This document shows, one piece after another, positions 45,737 to 55,708 of a stretch of 64,000 bases of DNA (position 1 is its first letter; each line of letters starts with the position of its first letter). The notes below the pieces were generated by a model. It searched no databases. It was not told where the DNA came from and saw only the letters and a program-made list of their open reading frames with translations. This DNA is from Bombyx mori (taxonomy: Eukaryota > Arthropoda > Insecta > Lepidoptera > Bombycidae), in the NCBI RefSeq assembly GCF_030269925.1, contig NC_085119.1:15163001-15227000 (forward strand). Reading direction: 5' to 3'. The position numbers were made by a program, and so were the translations under genes.

Positions 45737-45814
45737 TATCCGGTGACCCACGACACCACACATCTTTTTACCATTCAAGTATTACTGATGTCCCGGAGGC
45801 CTTTCCAGTTCAAA

Positions 45815-45915
45815 AGAACAGGTGGGCGAGCAAGAGCTCAGCCAACCAGAAGAGGTGGGATTTGCTAACCGAGCTACCCGAGCGCCTCCAAGGGAGACCT
45901 AACAACTCAAGGTGT
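45815..45915 (+). repeat. Interspersed repeat P
   Basis: Best copy of the repeat: GAAGAGGTGGGATTTGCTAA, CCGAGCTACCCGAGCGCCTC, GGGAGACCTAACAACTCAAG. Confidence 0.72.
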
Positions 45916-46639
45916 ATTAAACCGTGACTGAAGGCCGAATAAATATCTCTCAGTACAGAAAACCTTTAGAAGCATATTTCATACAGTCCCATGTACGGTC
46001 TATAAGTTCTATCTAGGGATCTGTTTATCTATTTATTGAAATAAATGATTTGTGAAAGACGTACTTTTAAGATCGTAAATAATATTTTAAATGATAAATT
46101 TGCTTCGATTTTAACCTCAAACTAGTTTTCTATATTGTAGAATTACAATTCGTTTTCAAAATATACTCAGCTATTGCCTAAAAATAATGAAGTGTATTTA
46201 TGTATTGTTGTTTAAATTATTGTTAATCAAGTAAATTTTGTAAGTAGATTATCACACACGGGATTTTCCGTATATTTTTTGCGGACGTTTTGGGTGGAGA
46301 CGATATTAATATGGTTAAATATAACTTCAAACAGACTCAAACTTATCTTTATATTATATAAGCTTTTATAAAAGCCTTTGATCCCAAAAACACAATTATC
46401 AAAGGACTTGAGAATACATTTTTTTATCAACATACAAATTAATTATCATTAAAAAGCCTTTCTCCTTACAAAGTAATTATAGCAAATACTCATAAGAAAA
46501 TATATAGGAATATAACTTTTAAGGAGTCAATCGAGAATTTTAATAAACAATTAAACTGCAAAACACGTGGAAATGGATGTTCATAATAAAATTATGAATA
46601 AGCTTGTTTTTGATATTAGTAAAAATAAAAAAAAAATGC
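45916..46639. other. No gene recognised
   Basis: Strongly AT-rich DNA lying downstream of the minus-strand tRNA gene. Confidence 0.5.
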
Positions 46640-46646
46640 AAAAAAA
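46640..46646 (-). terminator. RNA polymerase III terminator of tRNA-Asp
   Basis: A run of seven T residues on the minus strand starts just past the last GG of the tRNA's 3' flank, long enough for Pol III termination in animals. Confidence 0.85.
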
Positions 46647-46647
46647 C

Positions 46648-46719
46648 CTCTCCGGCGGGGAATCGAACCCCGGTCTCCCGCGTGACAGGCGGGGATACTG
46701 ACCACTATACTACCGAAGA
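46648..46719 (-). tRNA. tRNA-Asp(GTC)
   Basis: On the minus strand the 72-nt sequence folds into a complete cloverleaf. The acceptor is TCTTCGG paired with CCGGAGA (one T-G wobble). The anticodon stem CCCGC/GCGGG is perfect around the loop CTGTCAC with anticodon GTC. The T stem CGGGG/CCCCG is perfect around TTCGATT, and G is the discriminator. The internal A box (TAGTATAGTGG) and B box (GGTTCGATTCC) match consensus. CCA is not encoded, as expected in animals. A T-run terminator follows at once. It decodes GAC/GAU and looks functional; a very recent pseudogene cannot be excluded. Confidence 0.92.
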
Positions 46720-46931
46720 CCGTACTTGTGAGTGCGAATTTATGGTTCTATTCATAATATGTAAAACATATTTTTCGTTACTGTGTAACATAAACATGAT
46801 AGCCACGACTACTCTGCCAAGAGTATCCGACTAGAAGAAATATGAGCAATCCATGCACACCCATGCTACTCACAGTCTAAGCTCTGTGAGCTTACCCGCC
46901 AACCAAGGTGAAGCCAAATTAAGACCTAAAG

Positions 46932-47168
46932 GCCACAGGACATCTTGTGAATCCCCGCGGGTGGGTACCACCACCCTGCCTATTTCTGCCGTGAAGCAGT
47001 AATGCGTTTCGGTTTGAAGGGTGGGGCAGCCGTTGTAACTATACTTGAGACCTTAGAACTTATATCTCAAGGTAAGTGGCGCGTTTACGCTGTGGATGTC
47101 TATGGGCTCCAGTAACCACTTGACACCAAGTGGGCTGTGAGCTCGTCCACTCATCTAAGCAATAAATA
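46932..47168 (+). mobile_element. Bm1 SINE, tail half
   Basis: Runs from GACATCTTGTGAATCC to AAGCAATAAATAAAC. Inserted about 210 bp upstream of the tRNA-Asp 5' end. Confidence 0.87.
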
Positions 47169-47502
47169 AACAATATTTCGAAGCGAATACGAATTTGCTT
47201 GCAATTGCTTTCTGCGTTTTAACTATTCAACCGGTCATTATATTAATTTGCATGAACGTCGTCTAACAGTAAAAACAACAAACTTCATCCACAAAAAAAA
47301 AAAAAAAAACACGAAATATTTATTACCATCATTTAAATAATACCAGAAAAGCCACATTAAAAGCTACAATACATGTGATTTATATAGAAAACAAAACGTA
47401 TTATTTGTACATTATTAGTTTTTTGCTTATATGTAGAATAGAGGGATCTTGGCACATAAAATACAATCATTCCACTGTTATTCTTCTTTTCTAAAATCTA
47501 TA
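47169..47502. other. No gene recognised
   Basis: AT-rich; an A17 run lies at 47293-47309. Confidence 0.5.
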
Positions 47503-47713
47503 CCTACTAATAATATATAAATGTACCGTGGTTTTTCCGTTATAACTACTGAACCATGCATCTGATTGACTTGAAACTTGGTATCCATGTAGAAAATACA
47601 TGTACTTATTGGATAGGCTAATATTTATATGAGTGTTCGATTCCCTAATGATAATGACAATAAATAATAATGTTAATTTTAAATGCGCAGCGAAGCGGGC
47701 GAGTACGGCTAGT
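47503..47713 (-). repeat. RTE-like LINE 3' end (family 3)
   Basis: Inverted partner of 42912-43106; ends GCGAGTACGGCTAGT on the plus strand. Confidence 0.7.
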
Positions 47714-47914
47714 CTTCTATAAAATTCATTAAAATTAAAAATCAACTGACACCTTTACGCATTGTTCATTCTTTAACCGTCTCGCCATCTTCTTTTCCTC
47801 TGTAATTCTGTCTGTCATTCTCTTTTCCCTTTTCTTACAGTTTTCTCTCACTCACATCTTAACGTTCCATTCCACACTCTTTTCATACTTCCCGCTCTTA
47901 CCAATCCTACTTGA

Positions 47915-48250
47915 ATGTGTGAACGAGCCCAGAGCCTACCTAGTGTTAAGTGGTTACCGGAGTCCATAGACAACATGAGCTCTAAGTCTCAGGTCTATAG
48001 AACAATGAGTGCCCCACCCTTCAAGCTGAAACGCATTACTGCTTCACGACAGATATAGGCAGAGTAGTGGTACCTACCCGCGTAGACTCACAAGTGGTCC
48101 TACCACCAGTATATACGCAAATTAGAGACCTTAAAACTTATATGTCAAGGTGGGTGGCGCATTTACGTTGTAGATGTCTAAGGGTTCCAGTAACCACTTA
48201 ACACCAGGTGGGCTGTGAGCTCGTCCATCCATCTAAGCAGTAAAAAAAAA
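47915..48250. mobile_element. Two Bm1 pieces in inverted arrangement
   Basis: A diverged minus-strand tail half (47915-48127) is joined head-to-head to a plus-strand tail third (48127-48250). Both A/T tails therefore point outward, and there is no spacer between the pieces. Confidence 0.78.
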
Positions 48251-48254
48251 GTAG

Positions 48255-48300
48255 TCAGGGTCGCCCATGGGAATCAGCAATGCCAGGAGGTGCGCATGGC
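48255..48300 (-). repeat. CR1/Jockey-like LINE 3' fragment
   Basis: Short match: GTCGCCCATGGGAATCAGCA and ATGCCAGGAGG. Confidence 0.55.
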
Positions 48301-48320
48301 ATTCAACGTGTTAAAAGCTT

Positions 48321-48437
48321 ATTCACTAGTACTTAGCAACGAAATAGTTTTGTGTTAATTACGGTTTGTAACATTCTTTTGCACTTAAAATTGTTGTTTA
48401 TCATTAGTTGTTTTCTTATCCGGCTCGTATTGGACCA
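48321..48437 (-). repeat. Inverted copy of the BEL 5' internal region
   Basis: Reverse complement of 50280-50393, with a 3-nt indel and few substitutions. Its inner end (GGACCA at 48437) falls on the base that follows the LTR in the downstream element, that is, at the start of its primer-binding region. It is joined directly to reverse-transcriptase sequence of the upstream BEL copy. Confidence 0.85.
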
Positions 48438-50097
48438 TGATTTGTTGGTAGGTCCAAGGCTTCAACCAGAGCTACGACACATAATTATGAAATGGCGTAC
48501 TTATCCTGTATGTTTCGCAGCGGACATAACTAAGATGTATCGAATGGTCAAGGTCGTACCAGAGCATACTGACTTCCAGCGAGTACTGTGGAGAGAGAAT
48601 CCTAGTGAAGAAGTCAAGGACTGCAGGGTGTTAAGAGTTACCTTTGGTGTTTCGTCGGCCCCATATCTAGCAGTTAAGAGTTTGCAAGAACGCAACACCG
48701 GTCTTTCTTGGGATCAGGAAGTTACGTCGAACCTGCTGGATGAGTGGATTTCGTTTCGCGACAACTTACCTGCTCTCAACCAAGTCACGGTGCCCCGGTG
48801 GGTCAATAAGAGTAAGGATACAACTTACCTTGAGCTGCACGGGTTTTCCGACGCATCCAATGACGCATACTCAGCGGTAGTTTACTTACGCGCGACTCAT
48901 CATTATGGCAACGTTAGGGTAAGCAAATATCCATTCCTCGCCTGGAGCAGTGTTGGTTGCAAGGCTCTTGTCTGAGGTCTCGGGCATTCTGCCTATTCCT
49001 GCATCGCAGATACACGCTTGGACTGACTCCACCATCGCTCTGGCTTGGCTGAAGGAACAGCCAAATCGATGGAAGACCTTCGTCGTAAATCGAGTGGCTG
49101 AAATACTGACAGTTTTAAACAACGACCAATGGTCGCATGTGGAGTCATGTCAGAATCCAGCCGACTGTGCATCCCGAGGGCTGGCTCCACAAGAATTTAT
49201 CCACTGTGAACTCTGGTTCCCTGGCCCTGCGTTTTTAAGAGAATCCACGTATGTATCGCCAACGGTAAACATATCGACTGATTTAGAAGCCAAGCCGTTG
49301 AAGTCTCATCACCTAACTATTTCCGAAGTAGCTGGGTCAGATCTTCAGACATGGACGAAGTATTCATCTTTATCAAAAACGGTTAGAGTGGTCGCGTCTT
49401 GCATTCGATTTATTAATAAATTAAGGTCAAAGCGAAATCCTTCTTACTTGACGGCTTCCGAATTAGATCATGCATTAAAGATAGGAATTAAGGTTTGTCA
49501 GACTCAGGCCTTTTCTAAAGATATTGAGCAAATAAATAATACAAAAAAAAAATGACTTAACAGTTCTGGCGTAAGTGGTCTAAAACTACACCAGAACCCC
49601 AAATAGGTGACGTTGTTCTTGTTAAGGAAGATGGTCTCCCTCCTTCAAAATGGTTTTTCGGTTTGATAGAGGAGAAGCACACTGGTCCAGACAATGTCAC
49701 AAGGGTGGTTACTATCAAATGTAAGAAATCTAAAATTGTAAGACCAGTCTCCAAACTTTGCATTTTGCCTATCGCTTCTTAACATTACTTACCTGAATAG
49801 CTGTAGATATTTCATGCAATGTATGTAACTTAAATGTATCTTTCGATGCATCAGCTATTAAGTATTTTGTTATTGTTTAGTTGTAAGTACGAACTGTTTA
49901 AAAGCAACCCTTGACTGAACTTTGTCGTTATTATGGTTTCTTTAATGCGTTAGTTTATATTTAGTTCATGTTGAGCAGTTCTTTATTGATTATTATTAGG
50001 TTAAGATGTTACGGTTTCATGGAGATCTTAATTGTACATGTAAAATTTGATGGCCTCATTGTTGGCTATGAACTTCTGTAGTTCATGGTGGGCGGAA
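48438..50097 (+). pseudogene. BEL/Pao retrotransposon pol remnant, copy A
   Basis: Plus-strand relics in pol order. Reverse-transcriptase palm comes first: DLLVGPRLQPELRHIIMKW, FAADITKMYRM, then FGVSSAPYLAVKSLQ. A deletion removes the YxDD active-site segment. Then come a connection region and RNase H pieces (HGFSDASNDAYSAVVYL; HAWTDSTIALAWL) with a frame break near 48960, and the spacer through NPADCASRGL to IEQINNT (about 49550). The integrase zinc finger and DDE core are absent; the frame passes straight to the C-terminal DUF5641-like domain (about 49580-49782; GDVVLVKEDGLPPSKW). Enzymatically dead. Confidence 0.88.
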
Positions 50098-50279
50098 TGT
50101 TGGCCCTGTTTTTGCTAACTCCTAAAACCGTCACTAAAGGGCGCTGTAATACGCAAATCCGTTGTCATGATACCCTTGTCATAAGTGACACTGTATCCGT
50201 AGATTATTGATTTTTATTGAATATACAAGTTTTTCTAATCCAAGTTTATTTTCATAATCATCCCTCGGAAAGTCGAACA
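50098..50279 (+). repeat. BEL/Pao LTR, central (182 bp)
   Basis: Begins TGTTGGCCCTG after a purine tract (GGTGGGCGGAA, 50087-50097) and ends GTCGAACA, so it has the TG...CA ends of an LTR. It serves as the 3' LTR of copy A and the 5' LTR of copy B. By eye it differs from the LTR at 53965-54146 at six positions, all in its first ~60 bp. Confidence 0.88.
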
Positions 50280-50760
50280 TGGTCCAATACGAGCCAGATA
50301 AGAAAACAACTAATGATAAACAATTTTAAGTACAAAAGAACGTTACAAACCGTAATTAACAGAAAACTATTTCGTTGCTAAGTACTAGTGAATGTGAAGA
50401 ATGGGCCCGGAAAGTTATATTAAATTGCAAACCGATGTTCAAAATAAGATATTTAAGGCACAGGTTAATTTCAAATAGTCACCTGCGTCTAGAATAACAA
50501 GGGAATATATCGAAACGAGATTGCAATTATTGGAACAACATTGGTTAAAGTTTTAAGAAAATCACCAGAATGTTATATTGGGATGCGAAAATAACGATTA
50601 TAGCTACTTTAAAGACGATGTTTACACCATGGTTGAGGATAAATACATTGAGCATAAGATAGAATTTAAACAAGCGTTATCGCAATTTATCCCGGTCGCT
50701 CAGTTAAATACGAACACCTCAATACATCCCGGAAACAATGGGAACAAAAACTAAGCGAAC
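50280..50760 (+). pseudogene. BEL copy B: primer-binding region and gag N-terminal remnant
   Basis: TGGTCCAATACGAGCC directly follows the LTR, where the primer-binding site should be. The leader then runs into a gag remnant from about 50400 (EYIETRLQLLEQHWLKF, then DDVYTMVEDKYIEHK), with in-frame stops. An internal deletion near 50735 joins it to the distal part of gag. Confidence 0.75.
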
Positions 50761-51752
50761 AGGCTGATCGATTGCCTACACTAAGCGAGTTCCAATCATT
50801 CCTGGAATCAAGATATCGAGCACTCGATTATTTAGAACCAAACCAAAGAAGAGAGTCTAGAGGCAAAGATGCAGTGGATAAACCGAAGGTGTTCAGCGTG
50901 ACGACGTCTGTATCCTACCCATTCTGTTCGGGAGATCACTTGCTTTATCAATGCAAGAAATTTGTATTAGAAGCCATCGAGAATCGCCGGGAGTTCATCC
51001 AGAAGAGAAAACTGTGTTTCAATTGCTTCGGAGCTAACCATTCGGTAACTCAGTGCAAACGACGCACGGCTTGTCGGTGCTGTGGCCGACGTCATCACTC
51101 GCTGCTGCACCAGGAAGGCGGCACTCACAATCCGGCCCTGGCGGGCCCTAGTCAGCCCACTAATCAACAGCGGGAGCCAGCACAAGAACCGCAGGCGGCG
51201 GATCACGTGGAGCGTGTTGTCAGCCATTTTTCTAACAGTGAAATGAGATCAAGTAGTCAAGTAATGTTAACTACCGCATTAGTTAATGTATCCAACAAGG
51301 GTATGTATCACACACTTAGGGCATTGTTGGATCAGGGCTCTGAAGCCTCGTTTATTAGCGAACACGCAGTTCAACTTTTGCAGCTTCGAAGGTTGCCAGT
51401 TAGAAGTACCGTATCTGGTTTAGGAGGAGACAAATCTAGTATTTCAGTAAAACATATGGTTCAATTTAAAGTACAGTCCACATATAACTCTTTTAGCTAT
51501 CCCGTTCAAGCCTATGTTTTAAACTGCCTAACATCCACTCTTCCTTCACAGCAAATTCAATTTCAGGATTGGCCGGTATTGTTGCAATTGCAGATGGCTG
51601 ATCCAGGATATGGTACACCAAGCAATATAGATCTTCTACTAGGCGCTGATGTGTATGGTCAGGTTTTGTCAGAAGGCATATTGAGAAATCCACCTGGAAC
51701 ATTGACAGCTCAAAATACACAGCTGGGATGGATTCTGTCGGGACGAGTTTAG
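50761..51752 (+). pseudogene. BEL copy B: gag C-terminus with zinc knuckle, and protease
   Basis: An open stretch of about 326 codons. It has a CX2CX4HX4C zinc knuckle (CFNCFGANHSVTQC), then a second Cys/His cluster (CRCCGRRHHSLLH) and a Gln/Pro-rich linker. A retroviral-type aspartic protease follows, with catalytic LLDQGSEASF (Asp near codon 187) and the flap/C-terminal region LLLGADVYGQVLSEG near codon 290. This order is typical of BEL/Pao gag-pol. It is the best-preserved coding part of either BEL copy, but has no start or continuous pol around it. Confidence 0.87.
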
Positions 51753-52475
51753 GTTAGTGGGGATACTCCTTGCATTATTAGCGCACATACCCATGACAAC
51801 TCAATCAATGATTTGCTGCGTCAGTTCTGGGAGATTGAAACTGACTAGCATCATCCACTTTTATCCAAGGAAGAAGAATCCTGTGAAAGATACTTTGAAT
51901 CCACTACAACTAAGGACAGTTTGGGTCGTTATGTTGTAGGTCTTCCTTTTCGCGACAACAATCCACTTGCTCAAGAAGAAACTTGAAAATAATCCATTCT
52001 TGAAGCAAGAATAATCCAAGGTAATAAATGTAGCCACCTGGCTATGAATCATATAGAAGTAATTAATGACAAACAAGAAGCTGCTAAGCCAGGATGCGTT
52101 TATATACCTCATCATGCAGTTGGTTGTTCGCGAGGACAAAAGTACAACGAAGGTCGGCGTTGTTTTCGACGCTTCGTGTAAGGGTACCAGCGGCAAGTCA
52201 TTGAACAATGATTTATTGGTAGGTCCAAGGCTTCAACCAGAGTTACGACACATAATTATGAAATGGCGTACTTATCCTATATGTTTCGCAGCGGACATAG
52301 TTAAGATGTATCGAATGGTCAAGGTCGTACCAGATCATACTGACTTCCAGCGAGTACTGTGGAGAGAGAATCCTAGTGAAGAAGTCAAGGACTGCAGGCT
52401 GTTAAAAGTTACCTTTGGTGTTTCGTCGGCCCCATATCTAGCAGTTAAGAGTTTGCAACAAGTGGCAAAGGACTG
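51753..52475 (+). pseudogene. BEL copy B: reverse-transcriptase N-terminal part
   Basis: The first ~270 bp keep a worn inter-domain region with stops. Then come YIPHHAVV, VVFDASCKGTSGKSLNNDLL and FAADIVKMYRM, up to SSAPYLAVKSLQQVAKD. The sequence breaks just before the expected YxDD catalytic box. Confidence 0.87.
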
Positions 52476-53003
52476 AACCCACCATCGCTCTGGTTTGGCT
52501 GAAGGGACAGCCAAATCGATGGAAGACCTTCGTCGCAAATCGAGTGACTGAAATCCTGACAGTTTTTAAACAACGACCAATGGTCGCTTGTGGAGTCATG
52601 CCAGAAACCAGCCGATTGTGCATCCCGGGGACTGGCTCCACAAGAATTTATCCACTGTGAACTCTGGTTCCATGGCCCTACGTTTTTAAGAGAATCCACG
52701 TATGTATCGCCAACGGTAAATATATCGACTGATTTAGAAGCCAAGCCGTTGAAGTCTCATCACCTAACTATTTCCGAAGTAGCTGGGTCAGATCTTCAGA
52801 CATGGACGAAGTATTCATCTTTATCAAAAACGGTTAGAGTGGTCGCGTTTTGCATTCGATTTATTAATAAATTAAGGTCAAAGCGATATCCTTATTACTT
52901 GACGGCTTCCGAATTAGATCATGCATTAAAGATAGGAATTAAGGTTTGTCAGACTCAGGCATTTTCTAAAGATATTGAGCAAATAAATAATACAAAAAAA
53001 TGA
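52476..53003 (+). pseudogene. BEL copy B: RNase H end and connection to integrase
   Basis: After the deletion the frame resumes at the last RNase H motif (STIALVWLKG), with a frameshift near 52565. It continues through CASRGLAPQEFIHCELW to IEQINNTKK, almost the same as copy A at 49150-49555. Confidence 0.85.
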
Positions 53004-53271
53004 CTTAACAGTTCTGGCGTAAGTAGTCTGCCGAGTACCTCACGACTCTAAATCAGAGATATAAGTGGACTAAAACTACACCAGAACCCCAATTAGGTGA
53101 CGTTGTTCTTGTTAAGGAAGATGGTCTCCCTCCTTCAAAATGGTTATTCGGTTTGATAGAAGAGAAGCACACTGATCCAGATAATGTCACAAGGGTACTA
53201 TCAAATGTAAGAAATCTAAAATTGTAAGACCAGTCTCCAAACTTTGCATTTTGCCTATCGCTTTTTAACAT
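53004..53271 (+). pseudogene. BEL copy B: DUF5641-like C-terminal domain
   Basis: Starts with an FWRK-SAEYLTTLNQ block that copy A lacks, then GDVVLVKEDGLPPSKW. Ends after a small deletion near 53195 that breaks the frame. The integrase core that should precede it is missing, as in copy A. Confidence 0.82.
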
Positions 53272-53352
53272 TACTTACCTGAATAACTGTAGATATTTCA
53301 TGCAATGTATGTAACTTAAATGTATCTTTGGATGCATCAGCTATTAAGTATT

Positions 53353-53730
53353 GGAGTTTACTCCTTTAGAATCGATTTACATATATAGGCCCGGGGTATG
53401 AAAATTATGGGGACCAAAATCGTACTAGCATGTCACACGAAATGCGTTATGCGCCTGATTGCGCATGTCACACGAAATGCGTTATCGCAGGTGACGCCGG
53501 GCTGCTGCGCCGGCAGTCCGCCACAAAGCCTCGTACTGATCGCGCGTTTCTCTCATTATTGTATTTTCATATATTTGTTAGTCGTTTGTTTTGTGTCTCG
53601 TTAATTTGTTAATAATCTGTAGTGTATCGTGTTGTCGTAATATAGAACTATTTCTCGTATTGTTTCGTTTAATTTTTTATATCCAGTAAACTCCAGTCGT
53701 GCGTCGGAGCGGACACACACACTTTTTTTT
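53353..53730. mobile_element. ~378-bp insertion in BEL copy B, possible solo LTR
   Basis: Copy A reads AAGTATT directly into TTGTTATTG (49860-49872); in copy B these are split by this insert. It holds an 11-bp perfect inverted repeat (TGGAGTTTACT at 53352-53362; complement at 53685-53695). A 23-bp direct repeat (53428-53450 and 53463-53485) has its copies 35 bp apart. The insert runs from TGGAG to a CACACACA end. The size and TG...CA ends would fit a solo LTR, but no target duplication is clear. Confidence 0.6.
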
Positions 53731-53964
53731 GTTATTGTTTAGTTGTAAGTAAGTACGAACTGTTTAAAAGCAACCCTTGACTGAACTTTGTCGTTATTAT
53801 GGTTTCTTTAATGTGTAAATTTTATATTTAGTTCATGTTGAGCAGTTCTTTATTGATTACTATTAGGTTAAGATGTTACGGTTTCATGGAGATGTTAATT
53901 GTACATGTAAAATTTGATGGCCTCATTGTTGGCTATGAACTTTTGTAGTTCATGGTGGGCGGAA

Positions 53965-54146
53965 TGTTCACCCTGTTTTTTCCAACTCCTAAAACCGTCA
54001 CTAGAGAGCGCTGTAATACGCAAATCCGTTGTCATGATACCCTTGTCATAAGTGACACTGTATCCGTAGATTATTGATTTTTATTGAATATACAAGTTTT
54101 TCTAATCCAAGTTTATTTTCATAATCATCCCTCGGAAAGTCGAACA
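53965..54146 (+). repeat. BEL/Pao LTR, 3' (182 bp)
   Basis: TGTTCACCCTG to GTCGAACA, preceded by the same purine tract as the central LTR and followed by host-like DNA (ATTAATACCC). It is the 3' LTR of copy B. Confidence 0.88.
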
Positions 54147-55284
54147 ATTAATACCCTTTTTTTTCAAACTAAATACTTTTATTTATTACTAATGCATAGA
54201 ATACTTTAAAAAAATTAACTAATAAAAAGTAGGTACGTCTTAAAAATGAACATAACATAAATTTACTCTTCATCGAAAAACACGCTCAATTAAGCAACGT
54301 TCTCAAATAATATATTCTTGAATAATTTTCAGCGCTTTTCGTCGGCTAAGTAAAATAATACGTTGGAGTTAGCGTGATTAATGTTTCGTGTGAAAACGAT
54401 GCCATAAATATCAGTATCTAGCTGCTGCAGCGCTTTTTAAGCTTGATGCATTTGAATTATGTATGTAATGAAACAAAAATCTCTATGTGTATAAAGTAAA
54501 ATACAAGGCTTGTGTAAGCGGTTACGGACAGTTTAAGTTCAGCTCATTCCCGTAATATTCGTAACTAGCTGAGTCTCGTGATGCTACCCGCGGTTATTGT
54601 CGTACCGCGGGTGACGCCGCGGGGCTAAGCTAGTCTAAAAAAAAGAGTCTAAGTTACTCCTTATATCAACAGCTACCTATCAGTGAAAGTCTCGTCAAAA
54701 TGGGTCCAGCTGTTCCATAGATTAGCCGGACCATACAGACAGACAGAGACAGACATACAGACAAAAATTGTAAAAATGTTATTTTGGTGTATGGACCGTG
54801 TGTATATTCATATGTATGTAGTAAAAAGCCGTTATTACAATATTACAAACAGACACTCCAATTTAATTTATATGTATAGATAAGAACATTTCTAGATTGA
54901 TTTACCGTCAATGTAAGACGATTATTATGAGGTTAAGGGCAACGTTCGCCGGTTTTCCTTCGTTATAGTTTGCGGGTTTTAAAAATAACAAATTGAAATT
55001 GTTAAAAAGGTAAAGCCTTTTTGAACTTTGCTTTGGGGCTTATGTTTCATTAATTTAGTTGTTGCGGCTTCGAACAATCGCTTCTTGAATCCTTCATTTT
55101 GTAATTTAACAAAACCAACTTTCAGCATATATTTTTTTCAACATGTATTGTTTTAAAAATTATCTTTTACGTTTCTTAAAACAATAATATTTTCCAAACA
55201 GTGTGGATTAGTCATTCAGAATCTAAGATACACAGTTAAATCCACGAAAGCAAAAAAAATATAGCTACTAATATAGTAACTTTT
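54147..55284. other. Unassigned DNA inside the duplication
   Basis: No gene. A TACCGCGGGTGACGCCGCGGGG segment (54593-54620) contains short GC-rich inverted repeats, and a CAGACAGACAGAGACAGAC run lies at 54735-54762. RTE-like wording (GGGTCCAGCTGTTCCATAGA) near 54703 suggests another RTE 3' end. Confidence 0.45.
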
Positions 55285-55505
55285 TTTCCTACCTATGCTG
55301 ATAACCTTGATAGGCTAGGTGAGCTCACGGGGCTCAAGCCGCAGTGTTGCTATCACTGGCCCTAGCAAGAGCAGTGCTTCGCTGAATCTACCACCGGTGC
55401 TTGTGGTACCTAAAAGCGCCGTTAATGGATCGGGAGGATCCGTAATGACGTGTTTTGGGCGACGTCGACTATGTACCATTTGGTCTACAGGGTCGGGTAT
55501 GTAAT
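55285..55505 (-). repeat. Interspersed repeat A
   Basis: Minus-strand relative of 22843-23203, from TTTTTTTCCTACCTATGC to CGACGTCGACTATG. Repeated at 62850-63070 by the large duplication. Confidence 0.75.
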
Positions 55506-55579
55506 TTCCAGCGGCTACGACAAGAGGGCTTGGATGTCTGCCGCTGTGTGGAGTACGTCACAAAAGTATTGTTCAGGCA

Positions 55580-55708
55580 TAATTTAAAAAAAATACTAAC
55601 ATTATGCACGCCTTCTCTATATTCTCTATAAGTGTGGGAAATTTCGTACTCCTCCGTCCGCGCAATTTTCTTAAAAAGGGGTACAAGTTTGCGTGTTAAT
55701 ATATAGAT
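55580..55708 (+). repeat. RTE-like LINE 3' end (family 2), last 130 bp
   Basis: Matches the ends of 16309-16719 (CTTCTCTATATTCTCTATAA, CTCCGTCCGCGCAATTTTC, TTAATATATAGAT). Confidence 0.75.

Noticed and set aside
48352..48975. 207-codon open frame that looks like a host enzyme gene
   Set aside because: Its motifs are BEL/Pao reverse transcriptase and RNase H, it begins in an inverted BEL leader, and the YxDD segment is missing.
53398..53612. Overlapping short frames with a repeated Met-Arg-Tyr/Cys-His-Thr-Lys pattern
   Set aside because: Produced by the 23-bp direct repeat within the insertion in BEL copy B; no evidence of translation.
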